Assembly (NCBI RefSeq): GCF_946885725.1
Contig: NZ_CAMPGZ010000008.1
Location: 1-39,224, forward strand
From: an uncultured Nocardioides sp.
GTDB lineage: Bacteria > Actinomycetota > Actinomycetes > Propionibacteriales > Nocardioidaceae
Length of the DNA stretch: 39,224 nucleotides
Direction of reading: 5' to 3'
Of this stretch, positions 1-8,011 are shown in pieces; the first letter of the stretch is position 1; every line of letters starts with the position of its first letter. A program made the translations under genes and the position numbers. The notes beneath the pieces were generated by a model, which made no database searches, was not told the origin of the DNA, and was given only the letters and a program-made list of their open reading frames with translations.

Positions 1-56
1 GCGGCCGATCGCCGATCGGACTCGCCGAGCTGATGCGGAGGAACGCCGTACGGCGC

Positions 57-62
57 TAGGTT
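57..62 (+). promoter_or_regulatory. -10 box of the hemerythrin gene
   Basis: TAGGTT lies 7 nt before the ATG at 70, the spacing expected for a leaderless transcript. The 12-bp perfect palindrome CGCCGTACGGCG at 44-55 directly precedes it and could be an operator. No convincing Shine-Dalgarno sequence is present. Confidence 0.55.
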
Positions 63-69
63 CACGCGC

Positions 70-705
70 ATGGCCGAGCAGCTGACGATGAACCGCGTGA
101 TCCACGCCGCCGTACGACGTGACCTGACCCGACTCGACGCCGCGCTGGGCGCAGCGCCGGACGGGGACACGGCGCGGGCGCAGCAGCTGTACCGCGCGTA
201 CACCGCGCTGCACGAGGAGCTCACCCGTCACCACCGGCAGGAGGACGACGTCATCTTCCCGGCGCTGAAGCGGCTGGGCGTCGACGCGACGCTGGTCGGC
301 GAGATGGACAGCGAGCACCACGCCATGGCCGACGCACTGCAGGAGACCGCGACGGTGATGCGTCGCTACGCGACCAGTGGCTCCGCCGCCGACGCGGCCG
401 CGGCGCAGGAGAGCGTGCGGTCCACGACGCAGGTCGTCGAGCGGCACCTCGCGCACGAGGAGGCCGAGCTCGAGCCGCTGATCGAGCCCGTGAAGGAGGA
501 CCCGGTCTACAAGGCGGCGGAGAAGGAGCTGCGCAAGGGCCCGATCTCCCAGACCGGGCAGTTCTTCGCCTGGCTGACCGACGGGATGGAGCCGCACGTG
601 GAGGCGTCGCTGAAGTCCTACGTGCCGGCGCCGGTCGTGCTGCTGCTGAGCAAGGTGTTCGGCCGCCGCTACCACCGCGAGGTGGCGCCGGCCTGGAAGG
701 TGTGA
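70..705 (+). CDS. Hemerythrin HHE domain protein
   Basis: A 211-residue soluble protein with one hemerythrin-like four-helix bundle in roughly residues 8-140. The di-iron ligand pattern is visible: H12, H48, the HHRQED segment at 54-59, SEHH at 81-84 and HLAHEE at 126-131. Such proteins bind a di-iron centre and are linked to oxygen, nitric oxide or oxidative-stress sensing; the exact role here is unknown. The C-terminal 70 residues are an extension beyond the bundle with a short hydrophobic stretch (VPAPVVLLLSKVF). The ATG at 70 is preceded by a TANNNT box at leaderless spacing. It stands alone, ahead of menB, which has its own -10 box. Confidence 0.85.
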   Translation: MAEQLTMNRVIHAAVRRDLTRLDAALGAAPDGDTARAQQLYRAYTALHEELTRHHRQEDDVIFPALKRLGVDATLVGEMDSEHHAMADALQETATVMRRYATSGSAADAAAAQESVRSTTQVVERHLAHEEAELEPLIEPVKEDPVYKAAEKELRKGPISQTGQFFAWLTDGMEPHVEASLKSYVPAPVVLLLSKVFGRRYHREVAPAWKV

Positions 706-728
706 GCGAGGCGGCCGCACGCCCCGGA

Positions 729-734
729 TAACCT
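729..734 (+). promoter_or_regulatory. -10 box of menB
   Basis: TAACCT lies 6 nt before the menB ATG at 741, again the leaderless arrangement seen for many genes in this window. Confidence 0.5.
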
Positions 735-740
735 GCGCGC

Positions 741-1685
741 ATGCCCGAGCAGCCCGAGCAGGTGTCCGAGATCTTCGACGCGAGCGCCTGGCGCACGGTC
801 CCCGGTTTCGAGGAGCTGACCGACCTGACCTACCACCGCGCCGTCGAGCACGGCACGGTCCGGATCGCGTTCGACCGGCCCGAGGTGCGCAACGCGTTCC
901 GGCCGCACACCGTCGACGAGCTCCTCCGGGTCCTCGAGCACGCGCGCACCTCCAGCGACGTCGGCTGCGTGATCCTCACCGGCAACGGGCCGTCGCCCAA
1001 GGACGGCGGCTGGGCGTTCTGCTCGGGCGGCGACCAGCGGATCCGGGGTCGTGCGGGCTACCAGTACACGCGACCGGAGGGAGCGGACGGCAGAGCGGGT
1101 GAGACATCTGAATTCGTCGACAAGGCGAAGCTCGGCCGGCTGCACATCCTCGAGTGCCAGCGGCTGATCCGGTTCATGCCGAAGATCGTGATCTGCGTGG
1201 TGCCGGGCTGGGCGGCCGGCGGCGGCCACTCGCTGCACGTGGTGTCCGACCTGACGCTCGCGTCGCGTGAGCACGCCCGGTTCAAGCAGACCGACGCCGA
1301 CGTCGGGTCGTTCGACGGCGGCTTCGGTTCGGCGTACCTCGCCCGCCAGGTCGGCCAGAAGTTCGCCCGCGAGATCTTCTTCCTCGGCGATGAGTACACC
1401 GCCGAGGACGCCCACCGGATGGGCATGGTCAACGCTGTCGTCGACCACGCCGACCTCGAGCGGGTCGCGCTCGACTGGGGCCGCAAGATCAACGGCAAGT
1501 CGCCCACGGCGCAGCGGATGCTGAAGTACTCCTTCAATCTCATCGACGACGGGCTCGTCGGCCAGCAGCTGTTCGCCGGCGAGACCACGCGGCTCGCGTA
1601 CATGACCGACGAGGCCGTCGAGGGTCGCGACGCGTTCCTGGAGAAGCGCGAGCCGGACTGGTCGCCGTTCCCCTGGTACTACTGA
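741..1685 (+). CDS. menB: 1,4-dihydroxy-2-naphthoyl-CoA synthase
   Basis: A crotonase-fold enzyme of 314 residues that closes the second ring of menaquinone by Dieckmann-type cyclisation of succinylbenzoyl-CoA. The MenB signatures are plain: FCSGGDQRIRG (oxyanion-hole region and substrate loop), VPGWAAGGGHSLHV, and TDADVGSFDGGFGSAYLARQVGQ. The residue after the threonine in TDADVG is D185, where E. coli MenB has a glycine that binds bicarbonate. This places it in the bicarbonate-independent class that supplies its own acidic side chain, as in mycobacteria. Length matches actinobacterial MenB. No other men genes lie in the window, so the gene is detached from the rest of the pathway here. Confidence 0.95.
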   Translation: MPEQPEQVSEIFDASAWRTVPGFEELTDLTYHRAVEHGTVRIAFDRPEVRNAFRPHTVDELLRVLEHARTSSDVGCVILTGNGPSPKDGGWAFCSGGDQRIRGRAGYQYTRPEGADGRAGETSEFVDKAKLGRLHILECQRLIRFMPKIVICVVPGWAAGGGHSLHVVSDLTLASREHARFKQTDADVGSFDGGFGSAYLARQVGQKFAREIFFLGDEYTAEDAHRMGMVNAVVDHADLERVALDWGRKINGKSPTAQRMLKYSFNLIDDGLVGQQLFAGETTRLAYMTDEAVEGRDAFLEKREPDWSPFPWYY

Positions 1686-1725
1686 TCGAACGCCGGGACC
1701 GGCGGCGGTGTGACAGGGTCGTGGA

Positions 1726-2334
1726 ATGACCCGCTGGAGCAGGCTGACCGGGGGGGCTGGTGGCGAGGAGTACGCCGCCCGCTTCGCCGCGCTCGCTGCT
1801 CGCGGTGAGGACGTCCACGGCGAGGCGAGCTTCGTGCACGGCCTGGCGGACCCGGGCTCGCGGGTCCTGGACGCCGGCTGCGGCACCGGCCGGGTGGCGA
1901 TCCGGCTCGCCGATCTGGGCCACGACGTCGTCGGTGTCGACGTCGACGCGTCCATGCTCGCGGTCGCGCGTCGCGAGGCGCCGACGCTCGCCTGGCACGA
2001 GGGCGACCTCGCGCAGTTGCCGAAGGCCGTTGCCGCCGACGGGCCGTACGACGTGGTCGTGATGGCCGGCAACGTCGTACCCCTGCTCGCGGAGGACACC
2101 CTGCCCGCCGTGGTCACCGCGCTGGCCGCAGTGCTCCGACCCGGCGGTCTGCTCGTGGCAGGTTTCGGGCTCGACGCGGCGCACCTGCCGCCCGGGTGCC
2201 CGACGACGCCGCTGACCGACTACGACGCGGCCGCCGCGGCCGCCGGCCTCACCGCCCTGGACCGGTTCTCGACGTGGCAGGCCGCGCCGTTCGAGGAGGC
2301 GGAGGGTTACGTCGTCACGGTGCACCGGGCCTGA
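1726..2334 (+). CDS. Class I SAM-dependent methyltransferase
   Basis: A 202-residue protein with a Rossmann-type methyltransferase domain. Motif I is VLDAGCGTGRVAIRLADLGHD at about residues 45-65, followed by the acidic strand end VVGVDVDASML. The substrate cannot be told from sequence. A near-consensus -10 hexamer CAGGGT (1714-1719) lies 6 nt before the ATG. The last 20 bases overlap tail-to-tail with the response regulator gene on the other strand. Confidence 0.85.
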   Translation: MTRWSRLTGGAGGEEYAARFAALAARGEDVHGEASFVHGLADPGSRVLDAGCGTGRVAIRLADLGHDVVGVDVDASMLAVARREAPTLAWHEGDLAQLPKAVAADGPYDVVVMAGNVVPLLAEDTLPAVVTALAAVLRPGGLLVAGFGLDAAHLPPGCPTTPLTDYDAAAAAAGLTALDRFSTWQAAPFEEAEGYVVTVHRA

Positions 2335-2971
2335 CGACGCCGGTCTCGTAGGCGAAGACGACGGCCTGAACCCGGTCGCGCAGGCCGAGCTTCGACAGCA
2401 CCGCGGCGACGTGTGTCTTCACGGTGGTCTCGCCGAGGAAGAGTATCCCGGCGATCTCCGCGTTCGACTTCCCGGCGGCGAGCAGCTCGAGCACCTCGCG
2501 CTCGCGCGGCGTCAGGCGAGCGAGGAGCGCGGAGGCGTCGGTGCGGGTCCCGCGCAGGCGAACGACCTCGCGGACGAGCCGTCCGGTGACAGCGGGCGCG
2601 ATGAGTGAATCGCCGGCGGCCACGATCTGGATCGCGCGCACCAGGTCGTCGGGTGGCGCGTCCTTCAGCAGGAAGCCGCTGGCGCCGGCGTCGAGGGCGG
2701 AGAAGACGTACTCGTCGAGGTCGTACGTCGTCAGCACGAGCACCCGCGAGTCGGTCGACTTCGCGATCTCGCGGGTCGCGCCGATGCCGTCGAGGTGCGG
2801 CATCCGGATGTCCATCAGGATCACGTCGGGCCGCGCGCGACGGCAGAGCTCGACGGCCTCCCGCCCGTCGGCGGCCTCGCCGACCACGTCGAAGCCGTCC
2901 TCGTGCTCGAGCAGCCGCCGGAAGCCTGCGCGCACGAGCGCCTGGTCGTCGGCGATGGCGACCGCGGTCAC
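2315..2971 (-). CDS. NarL/FixJ-family response regulator
   Basis: A 218-residue two-domain regulator. The receiver domain (about 1-120) has the acidic pair D8-D9, phospho-acceptor D54 in ILMDIRMP, the threonine in LVLTTYD and the lysine in FLLKDAP. The LuxR-type helix-turn-helix (about 150-210) reads LTPREREVLELLAAGKSNAEIA with TTVKTHV. The GTG start overlaps the stop of the sensor kinase gene (GTGA), so the pair is translationally coupled. Likely target candidates are its own operon and the divergent membrane protein gene, whose shared upstream region carries a perfect inverted repeat; that link is inference. Confidence 0.93.
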   Translation of the reverse strand: MTAVAIADDQALVRAGFRRLLEHEDGFDVVGEAADGREAVELCRRARPDVILMDIRMPHLDGIGATREIAKSTDSRVLVLTTYDLDEYVFSALDAGASGFLLKDAPPDDLVRAIQIVAAGDSLIAPAVTGRLVREVVRLRGTRTDASALLARLTPREREVLELLAAGKSNAEIAGILFLGETTVKTHVAAVLSKLGLRDRVQAVVFAYETGVVRPGAP

Positions 2972-4167
2972 GTCGTCTCCTCGGGGATCGTTGCGACGAC
3001 CTCGAAGCCGCCGTCGTCCGTCGCGCCGGCGGTGAGCGTGCCGCCGTAGATGCGGACCCGCTCGCGCATGCCCGCGATGCCGGCACCCGGCTCCAGCTCC
3101 AGCGCGTGGGCCGTCCGGGCGGGACCGTTGGTGATGGCGGCCCGGACCCCGCCCGGTAGGTACTGCAGCGCTACGTGCGCGTCCGCACCCGGCGCGTGCT
3201 TGGCGACGTTGGTGACGGCCTCCTGGATCAGGCGGTACGCCGCGAGCTCGACGCCAGGCGGCAGGTCCCGACGCTCTCCCGTCGTGTACGACGTCACCGC
3301 GTGGCCGGCCCGTCGCAGCTGGTCCAGCAGGGCGTCGAGGTCGGCGAGCCGGGGCAACGGCGCCAGCGCGGCCTCGTCCTCGCGGAGGAAGCCGAGCAGG
3401 CGGCGGAGCTCGACCAGAGCGGCGCGGCCCTGCTCCTCGACCGAGCGCAGGGTCGTGGTCGCGGCGCCGTTCGGGCCCTGCACCCGTGCCTCGACCGACG
3501 CCTGCACCACCATCAGGCTCAGGCTGTGCGCGATCACGTCGTGCAGCTCGCGGGCGATGCGTGAGCGCTCGGCCGCGGCGGCCTCGGCCGCGTGCCGTTC
3601 ACGCTCGGCCTCGACGTGCTGGGCGTGCTCGCGGTGGGCGGCGGCCTGGTCGCGGCTGCCGCGGATCAAGCGGCCGACCACGAAGGCGCCGGCGAGGAAC
3701 AGCGTCGCCGGGACGACGTCGCCGAGGTGCTGGCCGCTGAGGGCGGCGACGAGCTGCGCCGTACCTTCCACGACTCCGACGGCCACCGCGCCGGCGACCG
3801 ACCGGCCGCGCAGGCCGAGCGAGAAGTTCGCGACGAGGAGGGCGAGAAACCCTGCGAGCGGGCCCTGTGCGGCGGGGTCGGCCTGGACGCCGAGGGTGAA
3901 CACGGCTGCGAGGGTCGCGACGCCGATCGCGACGACGGTCGGCTCGTGCCGGCGCCGGCCGGTCAGCGCGACCAGGGGCACCAGCCCGGCGAAGGCAGCG
4001 GTGTCGGTGGCCTGTGCGACCAGCGACCCGGCCTGGACCTCGGCCAACACGACCACCAGCAGGGTGGCCGGGACCCACCAGTCGACGGCCAGTTCCCGCA
4101 GCCGAGGGGTCAATTCTGTCGCGACACGCCGCCCACGAGGCTGAAGTACTGACTCCTCGGCGGACAT
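2968..4167 (-). CDS. Membrane sensor histidine kinase (HisKA_3 type)
   Basis: A 399-residue kinase. The N-terminal half (about 30-168) holds about six hydrophobic membrane segments with short loops and no large extracellular sensor domain. A coiled linker (about 170-200) leads to the dimerisation box ERSRIARELHDVIAHSLS with phospho-acceptor H209. The ATPase domain follows, with N-box EAVTNVAKHA and GAGIAGMRERV. This is the DesK/NarX-like family that pairs with NarL-type regulators, matching its partner immediately downstream. An upstream in-frame ATG at 4218 exists, but the ATG at 4167 is preceded at 6 nt by TACCGT (complement of 4174-4179), so I chose 4167. The signal sensed is unknown. Confidence 0.9.
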   Translation of the reverse strand: MSAEESVLQPRGRRVATELTPRLRELAVDWWVPATLLVVVLAEVQAGSLVAQATDTAAFAGLVPLVALTGRRRHEPTVVAIGVATLAAVFTLGVQADPAAQGPLAGFLALLVANFSLGLRGRSVAGAVAVGVVEGTAQLVAALSGQHLGDVVPATLFLAGAFVVGRLIRGSRDQAAAHREHAQHVEAERERHAAEAAAAERSRIARELHDVIAHSLSLMVVQASVEARVQGPNGAATTTLRSVEEQGRAALVELRRLLGFLREDEAALAPLPRLADLDALLDQLRRAGHAVTSYTTGERRDLPPGVELAAYRLIQEAVTNVAKHAPGADAHVALQYLPGGVRAAITNGPARTAHALELEPGAGIAGMRERVRIYGGTLTAGATDDGGFEVVATIPEETT

Positions 4168-4173
4168 GGGCCG

Positions 4174-4179
4174 ACGGTA
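4174..4179 (-). promoter_or_regulatory. -10 box of the two-component operon
   Basis: On the minus strand this reads TACCGT, 6 nt before the kinase ATG at 4167. It fits the leaderless pattern and settles the choice of start. Confidence 0.5.
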
Positions 4180-4222
4180 GTGCGGGCCGGGCGGTCGGCG
4201 GGTCCACTTCGGGGACATCGCG

Positions 4223-4242
4223 TCTCCTCCTCGCGGAGGAGA
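4223..4242 (+). promoter_or_regulatory. 20-bp inverted repeat in a divergent promoter region
   Basis: Perfect 8-bp arms tctcctcc and ggaggaga are separated by tcgc. It lies between the divergent sensor kinase operon and the membrane protein gene, which makes it a candidate operator for the response regulator. It could also act as a hairpin in a leader transcript. Confidence 0.45.
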
Positions 4243-4314
4243 TGGTCCGCCCGCCGCGCCGAGGCGGAGGCCGGTAGGGAGCCGGTGTCATCCGTGGTGA
4301 CGAAAGGAGCACCC

Positions 4315-4983
4315 ATGACCGTCCACCTCGGAGCACGCGGCACGACGTCCACCTCTCCCAGCACGTCCTCACCCACTTCCTCCCCGGAGCCCACCCGGTC
4401 CGACCGCCCCGGCGCGCTGCGGTTCCTGCCGCTGGCCGCGACCGGGTACGTCGTCGCCGCCCTCGTCGGCAACGGCCTGGCCGGCGGGGAGACCGGCGTA
4501 CAGGATCTCGCCGGGACGCCCGCGTACACCGCCGGCATCGTGCTGGAGGCCCTCGGGCTCGTCGCACTGATGCTGCTCGTGACGTGGGCGGGAACCCGGC
4601 TGGACCCGTGGTGGTCGCGGCTGACCACGGTCGCCGGGACCACCACGCTCGCGGTGAAGCTCGCGTCCGGGGCGTCACTGTCCGCGGCCGTGCACGACGA
4701 CCTCGACGCCGGCGTCGCCGAGGCGCTGGTGGCCGTCAACGACTGGGCGTTCGTCGTGCACTGGCTGCCCTTCGGCGTGTTCGTCCTCGCGATCGCGCTC
4801 GGCGCGAGGCAGGCCGGACTGCTGCGCGCGTTCGGCGCCTGGACCGGCTCCGTGCTCGGCACGCTCATGGCCGTGCAGGCGCTCGTCGTGATGGGGACGC
4901 CGGCGGCGATGGTGCCGGTGCCGTTCCTGCTGTCGCTGTTCTGGCTCGCGGTGGTCGGGGTGGTGGTCACTCGACGCGGATAG
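4315..4983 (+). CDS. Multipass membrane protein of unknown function
   Basis: A 222-residue protein whose N-terminus is rich in Ser, Thr and Pro (about 1-35) and then has about six hydrophobic segments from residue 38 to the C-terminus. I recognise no catalytic motif and cannot name the family. The ATG at 4315 has a good ribosome binding site (aaagg, 4303-4307); in-frame starts further upstream have none. It is divergent from a two-component system, and genes placed like this are often the regulated target, but that is inference. The stop codon TAG abuts a pair of 26-bp direct repeats. Confidence 0.75.
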   Translation: MTVHLGARGTTSTSPSTSSPTSSPEPTRSDRPGALRFLPLAATGYVVAALVGNGLAGGETGVQDLAGTPAYTAGIVLEALGLVALMLLVTWAGTRLDPWWSRLTTVAGTTTLAVKLASGASLSAAVHDDLDAGVAEALVAVNDWAFVVHWLPFGVFVLAIALGARQAGLLRAFGAWTGSVLGTLMAVQALVVMGTPAAMVPVPFLLSLFWLAVVGVVVTRRG

Positions 4984-5042
4984 TGGTCTCGACAGGCTCG
5001 ACCACCCGGGCGGTCCGTGGTCTCGACAGGCTCGACCACCCG
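4983..5042. repeat. Two 26-bp direct repeats, 8 bp apart
   Basis: Identical 26-bp units at 4983-5008 and 5017-5042 are separated by ggcggtcc. Each begins gtggtctcga and contains inverted ends gtggtc and gaccac, so each can form a small hairpin. They fill the gap between the membrane protein stop codon and the next gene. From memory, motifs of this type are common intergenic repeats in Nocardioides-like genomes; no third copy was seen in this window. Confidence 0.85.
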
Positions 5043-5110
5043 ACCGTGGGGATGCGGACTGGCCCGTCCGGGTCTTGTGGCCGCGTCTGCGCGAGTCGGA
5101 TCGTCGGCCC

Positions 5111-5827
5111 ATGACCGACGTCGACCTCGACTTCAGCGGCCTGCGGGCGCTCTACCTCAACTGCACGCTCAAGCGCTCACCCGAGCTCAGCCACACCCAG
5201 GGCCTCGTGGACATCAGCAGCGCGATCATGCGCAAGCACGGCGTCGACGTCGAGGTGATCCGCGTCGTCGACCGTGACATCGCGACCGGCGTCTACACCG
5301 ACATGACCGAGCACGGCTGGGCCGGCGACGAGTGGCCGGAGATTCATGAGTTGGTGATGGCCAGCAACATCCTGGTCATCGCCGGACCGATCTGGCTGGG
5401 CGACAACTCGAGCATCACCAAGCGGGTCGTCGAGCGGCTGTACGGCGCGTCGGGCGACCTCAACGACGCCGGCCAGTGGGCCTACTACGGGCGCGTGGGC
5501 GGCTGCCTGATCACCGGCAACGAGGACGGCATCAAGCACTGCGCGATGGACATCCTGTACTCGCTGCAGCACATCGGCTACGTGATCCCGCCCCAGGCCG
5601 ACGCCGGCTGGATCGGCGAGGCGGGGCCCGGCCCGTCGTACCTCGACCCCGGCAGCGGCGGACCGGAGAACGAGTTCACCAACCGCAACACGACGTTCAT
5701 GACCTGGAACCTCATGCACCTGGCCCGGATGCTCAAGGACGCGGGCGGCATCCCGGCGTACGGCAACCAGCGGGCGGCGTGGGACGCGGGCGCGCGGTTC
5801 GACTTCGTCAACCCCGAGTACCGGTGA
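5111..5827 (+). CDS. Flavodoxin-fold NAD(P)H-dependent oxidoreductase
   Basis: A 238-residue protein resembling the NADPH-dependent FMN reductase / flavodoxin-like family. It opens with a beta strand and a phosphate-loop-like segment (LRALYLNCTLKRSPELSHTQGLV, about residues 9-31), followed by ILVIAGPIWLGDNSSITKRVVERLYG, the typical flavin-contacting loop, and GGCLITGNEDGIKHC. Such enzymes bind FMN and reduce flavins, quinones or azo compounds; the substrate here is unknown. The ATG at 5111 is the first start that keeps the family-like N-terminus. It ends flush against the convergent CorA gene with no spacer. Confidence 0.85.
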   Translation: MTDVDLDFSGLRALYLNCTLKRSPELSHTQGLVDISSAIMRKHGVDVEVIRVVDRDIATGVYTDMTEHGWAGDEWPEIHELVMASNILVIAGPIWLGDNSSITKRVVERLYGASGDLNDAGQWAYYGRVGGCLITGNEDGIKHCAMDILYSLQHIGYVIPPQADAGWIGEAGPGPSYLDPGSGGPENEFTNRNTTFMTWNLMHLARMLKDAGGIPAYGNQRAAWDAGARFDFVNPEYR

Positions 5828-6808
5828 CTACCACCAGCCCTGCTTGTGCGCCCAGCGCAGCAGCATCGCGCTGATCGTCAGCATCACGGCGAGCGCGATG
5901 AGGAGGCCGACCCAGTTGGTCTGCCCGAGGAAGATCAGGTTCATCCCGAGCACCGACGCGATCGCGGTGATCGGCAGCGTCACGGCCGCGATCACCGCGA
6001 GACGCTCCATCGCGAAGGTCATCTTGGTGTTGACCTTGGTCTGGTAGAGCTCGATCACGCCGAACAGGAACTGCGCCTCGCCGTCGGCCACCGACCGCAC
6101 CCGGTCGAACTGGTCGGCCAGGTCCTGCGCCAGGCGACGGGTCTCCTCCGGCACCCAGCGGTCGAGCATGCCGACCCGGGCGCACACGTCGTGAGTCTGC
6201 GCGGCCATCGTGCGCGCGGTGATCAGCTCGTAGCGGATCAGGAACATCCGCTCCAGCAGCTGCTCGGGCTCGTTCAGCTGGGACTTCATCACCTCCTGCT
6301 CCAACCCCGGCAGCCGTTCGGCGACATCGCCGACGAGGGCGCGCTGGCTGCGCGCGACGGCCGACGCGACGGCGTACGCGACCTCGGCCGGTGTGCTCGG
6401 CCGGAAGCGGCCGGCCTCGATCCGCCGCAGCACGCCCTCGGTCTCGGTCAGCGCCTTGGCCGGGTCGACGACGGGGTTGATCGGTCCGTGCACGGTGAGC
6501 AGGTAGCGCTGACCGATCACCATGTCGAGCTCCAGCAGGTGCACGTGCCCGGCCTCGCCGAGCAGCGGCGCGTGCATCACCAGGAACAGGTGGTCGGGAT
6601 AGGCGTGCACGGTCGGGGTGTGGTTGCGCACCCGGCAGGCCTCGATGACCTTGGGGTGGCAGTCCAGGCCGCGCAGCAGCGCCTCGGTCTCGTCGTCCCA
6701 CGCCGGTACGTCGATCCAGGCGAAACCGTCGGCGCGACCGAGGAGCACGACGATGTCGTCCGTCGAGCACTCGTGCGCACCGTCGGCGTCGACGAACCGG
6801 ACCCGCAT
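5828..6808 (-). CDS. CorA-like divalent metal ion transporter
   Basis: A 326-residue member of the CorA family of Mg2+/Co2+ channels. The long N-terminal part (1-260) is the cytosolic funnel of alpha/beta structure and long helices. Two membrane helices close the protein, the first ending in the selectivity motif GMN (about 288-290). The loop after GMN reads LIFLGQTNW rather than the acidic MPEL-type loop of classical CorA. The C-terminus is basic and aromatic (RWAHKQGWW), as in the family. The start at 6808 gives normal family length; a longer frame upstream is antisense to pntAA and not believable. It is divergent from the transhydrogenase operon. Confidence 0.9.
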   Translation of the reverse strand: MRVRFVDADGAHECSTDDIVVLLGRADGFAWIDVPAWDDETEALLRGLDCHPKVIEACRVRNHTPTVHAYPDHLFLVMHAPLLGEAGHVHLLELDMVIGQRYLLTVHGPINPVVDPAKALTETEGVLRRIEAGRFRPSTPAEVAYAVASAVARSQRALVGDVAERLPGLEQEVMKSQLNEPEQLLERMFLIRYELITARTMAAQTHDVCARVGMLDRWVPEETRRLAQDLADQFDRVRSVADGEAQFLFGVIELYQTKVNTKMTFAMERLAVIAAVTLPITAIASVLGMNLIFLGQTNWVGLLIALAVMLTISAMLLRWAHKQGWW

Positions 6809-6849
6809 GCGCTCAGCGTGGCCCGCGACGACCCGGACGTCCAGGCCGG

Positions 6850-6855
6850 TAGGTT
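6850..6855 (+). promoter_or_regulatory. -10 box of the pnt operon
   Basis: TAGGTT lies 7 nt before the GTG start of pntAA. Only 54 bp separate this start from the divergent corA-like start. Confidence 0.5.
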
Positions 6856-6862
6856 GCCCAGC

Positions 6863-8011
6863 GTGAAGATCGCAGTCGCCAGGGAGACCCGCGAAGGCGA
6901 GACTCGGGTCGCGATGGTGCCCGAGCTGGTCGGCAAGCTCACCGCGCTCGGCTACCGCGTCGCGGTGCAGCCTGGTGCCGGGCTGGGTGCGTTGCACGCC
7001 GACGAGGAGTACGCCGCCGCCGGCGCGGAGGTGTCCGAGGACGCCCTCACCGACGCCGCGCTCGTCGTGTCCGTGGGGCCGCCCGACGTCGGCACCGTGC
7101 GCTCGCTGTCGGCCGGGACCGCCACGATCTCGTTCCTGCCCACCCTGCAGAGCCTCGACCTGGTCGCGGACCTGCGCGACTGCGGCATCACGTCGTTCGC
7201 GATGGAGCTGGTGCCGCGGATCTCCCGCGCGCAGTCGATGGACGCGCTGTCGTCGCAAGCGCTCGTAGCCGGATACCGCTGCGCGATCGTCGCGGCCGGG
7301 ATGCTGCGGTCGTTCTTCCCGCTGAACATGACGGCCGCCGGCACCGTGCCCCCCGCCCAGGTCGTGGTGCTGGGCGCCGGCGTCGCCGGCCTCCAGGCCA
7401 TCGCGACCGCCAAGCGGCTCGGTGCGGTGGTGAAGGCGTACGACGTACGCGCCGCCGCGGCCGAGGAGATCCGCTCGATGGGCGCACAGTCCATCGACCT
7501 GGAGCTCGAGACGCTCGAGGGCGCAGGCGGCTACGCGCGAGAGATGACCGAGGAACGCGCGGCCCGCCAGCGCGAGCTGCTCGCGCCGTACATCGCCGCC
7601 GCGGACGCGCTGATCACCACCGCCGCCGTACCCGGTCGGCAGGCGCCGCTTCTCGTCACCCGGGAGATGGTCGAGCAGATGCGGCCCGGGTCGGTCGTCG
7701 TCGACCTCGCGGCCGAGAGCGGCGGCAACGTCGAAGGATCGGTGCCGGGTGACGTCGTCCGCATCGGCCACGCGCAGGTGTGGGGCGGCGCCAACGTGCC
7801 CGCGCAGATGCCGGCGCCGGCGTCGCGGCTGTACGCGCAGAACGTCGTCAACCTGGTCACGCTGATGACCCGGTCCAGCGACGGCGGCGGCGAGTTCGCA
7901 CCGGACTTCGACGACGAGATCGTGGCCGGTGCCTGCGTGACCCACGCCGGCGAGATCCGGCACGAGCCCACCCGGCAGGCCCTCGAAGGGATGCAGGAGG
8001 ACCCCGTATGA
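6863..8011 (+). CDS. pntAA: NAD(P) transhydrogenase subunit alpha part 1
   Basis: A 382-residue soluble NAD(H)-binding domain (dI) of proton-translocating transhydrogenase, which passes hydride from NADH to NADP+ using the proton gradient. It starts MKIAVARETREGETRVAMVP, typical of the alanine dehydrogenase/PntA family, contains SRAQSMDALSSQA, and has the nucleotide-binding fingerprint GAGVAGLQ at 171-178. No membrane segment is present, so this is the split-alpha arrangement. The GTG at 6863 is chosen because family homology begins there and a -10 box sits 7 nt upstream. Its stop overlaps the next ATG (ATGA). Confidence 0.95.
   Translation: MKIAVARETREGETRVAMVPELVGKLTALGYRVAVQPGAGLGALHADEEYAAAGAEVSEDALTDAALVVSVGPPDVGTVRSLSAGTATISFLPTLQSLDLVADLRDCGITSFAMELVPRISRAQSMDALSSQALVAGYRCAIVAAGMLRSFFPLNMTAAGTVPPAQVVVLGAGVAGLQAIATAKRLGAVVKAYDVRAAAAEEIRSMGAQSIDLELETLEGAGGYAREMTEERAARQRELLAPYIAAADALITTAAVPGRQAPLLVTREMVEQMRPGSVVVDLAAESGGNVEGSVPGDVVRIGHAQVWGGANVPAQMPAPASRLYAQNVVNLVTLMTRSSDGGGEFAPDFDDEIVAGACVTHAGEIRHEPTRQALEGMQEDPV

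Noticed and set aside
5846..6862. A long plus-strand frame fused in front of pntAA
   Set aside because: It is antisense to the well-supported CorA-like gene, has no family similarity, and pntAA homology begins at the GTG at 6863 with its own -10 box.
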